Shown here: positions 58,701 through 64,000 of the stretch, one piece after another
Numbering within the stretch: position 1 is the stretch's first letter
Layout of the letters: every line of letters begins with the position of its first letter
Assembly (NCBI GenBank): GCA_963920765.1
Contig: OY987248.1
Location: forward strand, 19,316,539 to 19,380,538
DNA from: Ulota crispa
Taxonomy: Eukaryota > Streptophyta > Bryopsida > Orthotrichales > Orthotrichaceae
Length of the DNA: 64,000 bases
Direction: 5' to 3'
Program-made: the position numbers and the translations under genes
Notes under the pieces: model-generated
What the model saw: the letters and a program-made list of their open reading frames with translations, nothing else
What the model was told of the DNA's origin: nothing
Database searches by the model: none

Positions 58701-60909
58701 AAAGAAGTCATATTTAAGGTAATGTGATATTCAATTGAAGTTTATTTTCAAGTATTTTTTTTGAGAATAACGTTGTTTTTATTTACAATAAAGATGTACT
58801 TACAATATGAAAATATTTCAAAACAGTGTACAAGAAATCAATACAAAGGATGATGTAAAAGATGTTAATGTTGAAAAAATAAGTAAAGATATGGAACAAA
58901 ATGTTAAAAGAAACAAAAACCAAAGTGATTCTAAAGACAATTCAATTCTAAATGAATGCTTTGAAAAACCTTATAGAGATGTAACGATGGAGGGTGCAAA
59001 ACAAACCATTGATGATAACAAAATAAAAGAAAATAGGTCAATGCAACATGAAATGATTAGGGAAAAAAGAAAGAATACTCCTAATTTGAGTGAGGAAACA
59101 AAGCATGTTGATGAAAGATTAAAACCTACTAATGATATGAAGTTTGAGAACAATGTTCACAAGAAATATCCAACAAACAGGTTAAAAAGAGCAAGATCTC
59201 CTAGCATGATGTTTGATTATGGCAATGCTCTAGATTCTAAGGTAAATTTTTTTAATGAAAACACTATTTGGAAGAACAAAGTATTAAAAAGACCATTTGT
59301 AAGAAATGAGAAACAAACAAGTAATAATGTTTTTGATCCAACTAAAAATACTATACACCAAGAAAGATTAACAAGGCATGATGTAGATACATCTCATTGT
59401 AATAAATCTAATATGGCTCAAGAAGACATTGAGAGGGATTGCACTAGTAGAATTCATCATAGAAGGCAAAATATTGAACATGATCAAGTAAACAAAATAC
59501 ATAATGGAAGGAGGGGAGATATTGAACAAGGTTGTGCAAATAGAGCACGTCATGGAAGGGGAGATATTGAACAAGGGTGGGCAAATAGAATACACCATGG
59601 AAGAGAAAATATTGAACAAGGGCGGATAAATAGAATACATCATGGAAGGGAAAATATTGAACAAGGGCAAACAAATAGAATACACCATAGAAGGCAAGAA
59701 ATTGAATTAGAGCATGCAAACAATATACATCAAGGAAGACATCATGATGAAAGAAAAGAGAGGTCTCACAAACAAAATTTAGAGATGACAAAAGACTATT
59801 ATGTGAGAAATAATTTAAGATACAAAGATCCCAAAAGAATGTACAATGACCAAGACCTAAGTGTAGAGTCAAGACAACTAATGGGCTCAAGAGGTTTAAG
59901 TCCTAAATCAAGGCAAATAAGAAATCTACAAGATATAGAAACTGAAATTAGACGCTTTAGACCGCCACAAGAAATAAGTCCAAAATCACAACATAGGTCA
60001 ATTTCATTTGATATGCATAATGAACAAAGGTTGGAGGTTTTTAATAAACATGGTTTTAAAAACTATGATCACGATACTAAAAAATCACCAGACCAATCTA
60101 AAGAAGTTGGGATTTTGAGGAGTCAATGTATAGAAGATGAATCTAAAACAATTGCATATCCTAAGTGGTTTACTACTCAAGCTCAAACAAGTATAGGAGG
60201 TTTTGGAAGGGTTGAAGGTTCATCAAATTTACCAACTAATTTGGGAAGTGAATTTTTTGAAAAAGAGCATTTGAAATTTCCAACTTTGCATGGAAATTAT
60301 GGAAGTCATGATTTTTCAATGCACTCCCAAGCACATGGCAATAGTTATTTAGATTTGAGTAGAAACAATTATATGGAAGTTCACTCACCCAAACTTACAA
60401 GGGACTATTCAAATCCTCAAGAAACAAGTTTGCAAAGGGGTAACTATGATAATTTTGGCATCTATAATTCATCTAAAGAATTCAACAACTTTGATGTAGA
60501 AAGTGATTACACAAATCAAAGATATGATGGCAGAAATACTTTACATTCTTTTGATCATTTAGATAGAAATATACAAAGGGATTATGGGATCAATAACTTT
60601 TCTAAAAACTCATTAATGGGTGCTGAGATACCTACCTTATCCAAAAATAATGATGAAGATTCATGGAGGCATTTATCACAAAAGAATGGTGTTTTAAACT
60701 CATATAGAGATCATGACATAAATCCTACATCCACAAATTACTCAACAAGCTGGAACAATAATATACCTTCTTCTTTATCAAGTTTTAGACGTTCACCATT
60801 TGAAAATTTGCATATTTCATCTTTAGAGAGTTCTTGGAATCAACCAAATTTATATCTAATACCTTCTACAAGTTTGATGCCATTCTCACAACGTGAATTA
60901 TGGCCTTAG
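49777..60909 (+). CDS. EDM2: EDM2-like PHD-finger / methyltransferase-like chromatin protein
   Basis: Eighteen phase-consistent exons give about 1,563 residues: 49777-49805, 50060-50428, 51120-51216, 51375-51479, 52222-52469, 54240-54347, 54565-54945, 55222-55369, 55518-55619, 55899-55991, 56210-56251, 56346-56459, 56717-56788, 57096-57214, 57409-57466, 57711-57962, 58447-58718 and 58827-60909. After an acidic leader come PHD-type zinc fingers (CSLCDDGGDLLL, CDGPCLRTFH, CFLCHQLGNS, FNCHSAHCGQFYHPTC, CRRCPVGWHVDCLP; about 116-320). A methyltransferase-like domain follows, with IVDFCCGANEFS (575-586) and LNPPFG (640-645). The last 694 codons are Asn/Ser/Arg-rich with a tandem repeat. In Arabidopsis, EDM2 binds modified H3 and controls polyadenylation and H3K9me2 in heterochromatin-containing introns, including RPP7. 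The usual EDM2 N-terminal domain is absent here; the start (AAAAATGG) is inferred because exon 2 lacks any Met. Exon 10 probably uses a GC donor. Confidence 0.85.
50655..50772. repeat. Alternating purine-pyrimidine tract in EDM2 intron 2
   Basis: A run of CATGCG, TATATA, TGTGTA and GCACGCGTGCATGCAT steps with only short interruptions. Such alternation can adopt Z-DNA or cruciform structure. There are no gene or element ends here. Confidence 0.6.
51757..52132. mobile_element. Hairpin MITE, GGAATTGATAT family (copy 4), EDM2 intron 4
   Basis: It begins GGGAATTGATATATGCACAC and ends GTGTGCATGTATAAATTCCC. The arms share GGAGGTTACAATTGAACAAC with their mirror image around a loop near 51965. An unusual GC-rich patch (GGGGCGCGGCGGGGGG) lies just inside the left end. 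Confidence 0.75.
52583..52964. mobile_element. Hairpin MITE, GGAATTGATAT family (copy 5), EDM2 intron 5
   Basis: It begins GGGAATTCATATAAGCACAC and ends TGCCTATATCAATTCCC. The core GGAGGTTACAATTGAACAAC is nearly the same as in copy 4, 700 bases upstream. Mirror arms are present but more diverged. Confidence 0.75.
59448..59742 (+). repeat. 45-bp coding tandem repeat in the EDM2-like gene
   Basis: About six in-frame units of 15-16 residues, of the form NRIHHGRENIEQGRI, lie at about residues 1078-1175. The units alternate basic (His/Arg) and acidic (Glu, Ile-Glu-Gln) halves. The two central units (from about 59583 to 59673) are nearly identical in DNA, so the array is young. Confidence 0.85.
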
Positions 60910-62348
60910 TTTATTTTTGGTGTATTGTAATGTTGAAATCAATAAATAATTGTTCATTGTAAAATAAATTACAATGAATGAAAATTTTCATTTGACGAAG
61001 ATAAATCAAGTTACAAAAAAATAATACCTTGCCTTTGGTTGTAATGATATGAAATACAAATCCAAAGTTTGGTCTAACATTTTCCTAGCCCAATAACCTG
61101 AAATTGTTTTTTTGTAGATTTGATCATGATACTCTTTGACTTTCCCATGCTAAAATCAAATGATTTCAAACCAAAAACAAAAGCTAAAATTACATTTGAA
61201 ATTTGATAAAGGAAAATTTTAATCATACTATAGAATGCCAATCTCAAAATATGGATCTCTTTTATGCATCATAGCCAATTTTTAATTTTACTAATAAGAG
61301 CCATAGTAAAATACACAAGAACTCAAAAATAAATAATATTAAAAAAAATCACATGTTTTTAAAATTTTACTTTATTTTGCTTCTAAGCAATTGACTAATC
61401 TTAAATTAGTAATTATTTAGAGTAATTATCAGAAATTGGTTTAAAAGAAATAATATTAATTCAAACAAAAAAAATATGAAAGCATACCATACAGGCATAT
61501 TCTAATTTTCTTATTCAAGTATACTTTAAATTTATAAATCTTTATGTTAACAAGTAATGATTTTTCTATATGTTTTATTAGCCCTACCCCTACCTTTTCC
61601 TCACCCTTCCCCTTCTCTCCTAATGCTATAGAGAGTTTCAATCTTATAATGTTTTAAAATACAAAATTTGAACAATCCAATGACTTGTCACAATTCCAAC
61701 AACTCCACCCTCTAATTGGGTGCCTTTTTGTCTCCCTTTGTAGCTCACCCTCCCTTTTTGCCTTTTTCTCTCCTTTCCCTTTTATTAGAAATTGTGGTGT
61801 TGAACTATTAATAAAGAATTATGGCATGACACGTAATTTCATCATGGGACATGATATCACCAGCCACATCACGCTTTGTGATATAGATAGATAACAATAA
61901 TTTGTTGTCAACTTTTCAATAGATTAATGATCTTTGGACTAAAGTGTACTAATATGATATGTTAGTGGAGCACGTTCAATATGAAATGCAGTTATTTGAA
62001 GATGAGATCACCTTAAAATGATATTATCATTTTTTAAAAATCCTTAATCAAATAGTCCATGACAAAGTTTAAATTTTAAGACAACCTGGTAAAGGAGAAT
62101 TTTATGTAAACTTGATTTTTTAATATTTTGTTGCATATATTGGGTTCTTAGATTATAACGTTTAACTAATAAGCATCAAAATTTACAAAATTTTAATTTT
62201 AATAAATATAACATCTTTTGTTTTAAGGACTAATCTTGGATACTTTTAAAACTACTTTCTAAAAAGGTGTATTAAAAATTCTAGTTTCTAAGATCTTTTT
62301 TATTTTTACTCAGTTGTATAATTAGTGAATTTCTTTAATTCTTCACAA
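60910..62348. other. EDM2 3' flank and AT-rich intergenic DNA
   Basis: The first ~60 bases contain AATAAATAATTG, a plausible polyadenylation signal near 60940. Beyond that I see no gene and no paired termini. A pyrimidine-rich patch occurs at 61575-61780. Confidence 0.4.
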
Positions 62349-63328
62349 TAGGGGGTTTCAAACATCAAATTTTTTAGGTGACTCATGTTATCGTTCACTT
62401 AGGTGGATTTGCTAATGAACAAGGAGGTGACTCACCTCTAAAATTCACTCCTAAGTCCTGACATGATTCACCTTAGGAGTGAATTTTAGAAATCCACCTT
62501 TGTGACTCCAGTGAGCATCATTTTGGAAACAAGCGTGAATGCGGACGAAGGTTGTCACCCACCCATCCTGCTCTCACTCCTGCCCTGCTCTTGGTACTCG
62601 CGCTGCTTGTGCTTGTGCTAGTCAAGCTCTTGCAGCGTCGTTGTTGCGAAAGCAAGATCCTAAACACAAACTCACGCAAACTCACGGTGTCTGAGATTTC
62701 GGGCAAGTGATTGAACAAAATTTTTCACTAGTGACCAGAATTCCTCTGAGGTGAGAAACTCATAGGCTAGATTTCATGTTTGAAACCTCCTAATAGGAAG
62801 CTTCAAACATCAAGTTTTGGTAAATAACCCAGCAAAGTCACTCCGTGAATGAGCCATGATGACCTCCTAAGGTCGTGACATCATATTCACAAGTGAATGA
62901 AAACTTGTTCACTAAGGCAAAAATACCATAAATGGTTAAAATGAGGCACTTTAGCCTGTAAGACATGGAGAATTTCTTGAGAAATTAAGCTCAATTTGTG
63001 GAGAAACAAGGATAAGGAAGAGTACAAAAAAACAAAAAAACAAAAAAAACTCAAGAATAAATATTTTATGCAATATAAATGTGGGTTTAGGGTTTAGACC
63101 AATTCTGATTTCATAGGTGCACCTTAAACGGCTACCTCTAGAACCTTGTTTTGAAACAAGTTTGAACCAATCAAATGCAAGGCAAGAGCATCTTTCTGAA
63201 ATATTTTTCAAAGCTACCTTTTATTAGTTTAAGAACAGTCTACTCTGCCATTATCGGGTAGTAACCGTTTATGATATTTCTACCTTACCATTTGTTCACC
63301 ATTTTTTTGAGATATATGAAACCCCGTA
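62349..63328. mobile_element. TIR element, GGGGGTTTC family (second copy)
   Basis: The left TA-GGGGGTTTCAAACATC is mirrored by GATATATGAAACCCCG-TA. Like 7191-7708 it has subterminal TTCAC/GTGAA motifs and a GC-richer middle (62520-62650). It is 980 bp and has no transposase. A partial internal repeat of its own end (GGAAGCTTCAAACATCAAG) at 62799 suggests a nested or duplicated end. Confidence 0.6.
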
Positions 63329-63655
63329 AGGTAGTGCGCTCAAAAACCATTCATCTAAGGGTTGAAACTAAATTTTGGGGAGGTGAAACTTTTTGAAATA
63401 ATTTTTAGTAAATTTTCCTTAAAAGACAAGAGGAATTGGCATCTATCCCAAGTGTTTTCATATTTTATGAAGCTTTGTGGAATTAGTTATGAAATTTTGA
63501 AGTGGAAAAGTCATAGGTGCTCTAAAACCACCCACCTCTCAAATGTTCATCGCATGTACATTGTTGAAAGGCTATGAATAAACATGTACCAGTAGGGTAC
63601 ATTTGGGGAGGTGAGCGGATTTAGAGCATGAGCAAAATATGAGCAGACTACCTTA
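63327..63655. mobile_element. TA-flanked TIR element, AAGGTAG family (copy 4)
   Basis: TA-AGGTAGTGCGCTCA is mirrored by TGAGCAGACTACCT-TA. The interior is homologous to 43286-43635. It uses the terminal TA of the preceding GGGGGTTTC element, so it inserted at that element's edge. The sequence to its right (TTCATTCACGTGAACGAAATTGG) resembles the GGGGGTTTC family interior. Confidence 0.7.
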
Positions 63656-63835
63656 TTTCATTCACGTGAACGAAATTGGTGGTGAACTCCCTAATTTTAG
63701 TGAGAGTTTTAGTAAAACGGGACGTCAAGCCCTCAAGAATGATGTTACAACATAACATTCATTATCCTAAAGAGAGGCTGCCTTTCCCTCTCTTTAGGTA
63801 TCATTCACAAACTTCATCTTGACAAAATTTTGTTT

Positions 63836-63865
63836 TGTTTTGTTTTGTTTTTTTGTTTTGTTTTT
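63836..63865. repeat. TTTTG pentanucleotide repeat
   Basis: Several consecutive TTTTG units with one long T run. Confidence 0.8.
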
Positions 63866-63908
63866 AATTTTCTAGCACGTCTCGCCCCCTCGACGTGTGT
63901 GCATTGAA

Positions 63909-64000
63909 CTAAGCCTCCCTTTCATAGACTCTGACAAATTCAGTCAAGTATCCCATAGCTAAAGAAGAGTGTAGAATATTCCACACCAATCTCTTGGAGG
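63909..64000 (-). CDS. Possible 3' end of an unrecognised minus-strand gene
   Basis: On the minus strand, the last 92 bases read open to a TAG at 63911-63909, ending LAMGYLTEFVRVYEREA. Base composition is less AT-rich than the surroundings, and the residues look protein-like. It could equally be chance. I do not recognise it; the rest would lie beyond the window. Confidence 0.25.
   Translation of the reverse strand, partial: SKRLVWNILHSSLAMGYLTEFVRVYEREA

Noticed and set aside
58807-58826. Start of the last EDM2 exon as an independent 700-residue gene beginning at 58807
   Set aside because: An acceptor (AACAG) at 58826 joins in phase to the preceding exon, and the open frame upstream of it is intronic.
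59368-59890. Long minus-strand frames opposite the EDM2 tail
   Set aside because: They are shadows of the plus-strand repeat-coding region; the peptides are Phe/Tyr/Leu repeats mirroring the codons.
1-64000. Autonomous transposons or retrotransposons
   Set aside because: I looked for reverse transcriptase, integrase, Rep/helicase and DDE transposase motifs in the open frames and saw none. All elements listed are non-autonomous.
1-64000. tRNA, rRNA or snoRNA genes
   Set aside because: No T-loop/anticodon arrangement or rRNA-like block was convincing by eye.

Overview
The window is nuclear DNA of a land plant or close streptophyte relative. Four plant gene families are present with GT-AG introns, and the intergenic and intronic DNA is AT-rich and packed with small terminal-inverted-repeat (TIR) elements. 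I cannot name the species. A non-flowering plant seems likely from the divergence of the proteins, but this is inference from remembered families, not a search.

Layout: (1) 231-4465, plus strand: C-terminal half of an importin-beta/SAD2-type nuclear transport receptor, cut by the window start. (2) 30109-8349, minus strand: a complete nine-exon GH13 alpha-amylase spread over about 22 kb. Every splice phase closes and the catalytic residues are intact, but its introns reach 5.3 kb and are filled with transposon remnants and a 21-bp minisatellite. (3) 35670-42587, plus strand: a complete 20-exon Nudix hydrolase/dipeptidyl-peptidase III fusion (NUDT3 type). (4) 49777-60909, plus strand: an 18-exon EDM2-like chromatin protein with PHD-type zinc fingers, a methyltransferase-like domain with an NPPFG motif and a 694-codon last exon. 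(5) The last 92 bases may hold the end of another minus-strand gene.

The rest is repeats. The most striking set shares TTAA at both ends followed by CCCCTAAAGG-like inverted termini, which is the signature of piggyBac-type transposons. At least seven copies, in three size classes, have both ends recognisable. Other groups are a TA-flanked set beginning AAGGTAG, a TA-flanked set beginning GGGGGTTTC, a long-hairpin family beginning GGAATTGATAT (five copies), three Helitron-like elements (two nearly head-to-tail), a Stowaway-like element in a NUDT3 intron and a hAT-like insertion with an 8-bp target duplication. Sibling copies give empty sites for two of the nested insertions.

The genes do not form a pathway. 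The importin and amylase genes converge, and the amylase and NUDT3 genes diverge across 5.5 kb of repeats. One notable juxtaposition is that EDM2 proteins are known for handling heterochromatin inside introns of genes, and the amylase here is just such a repeat-laden gene. No functional link can be read from the sequence.
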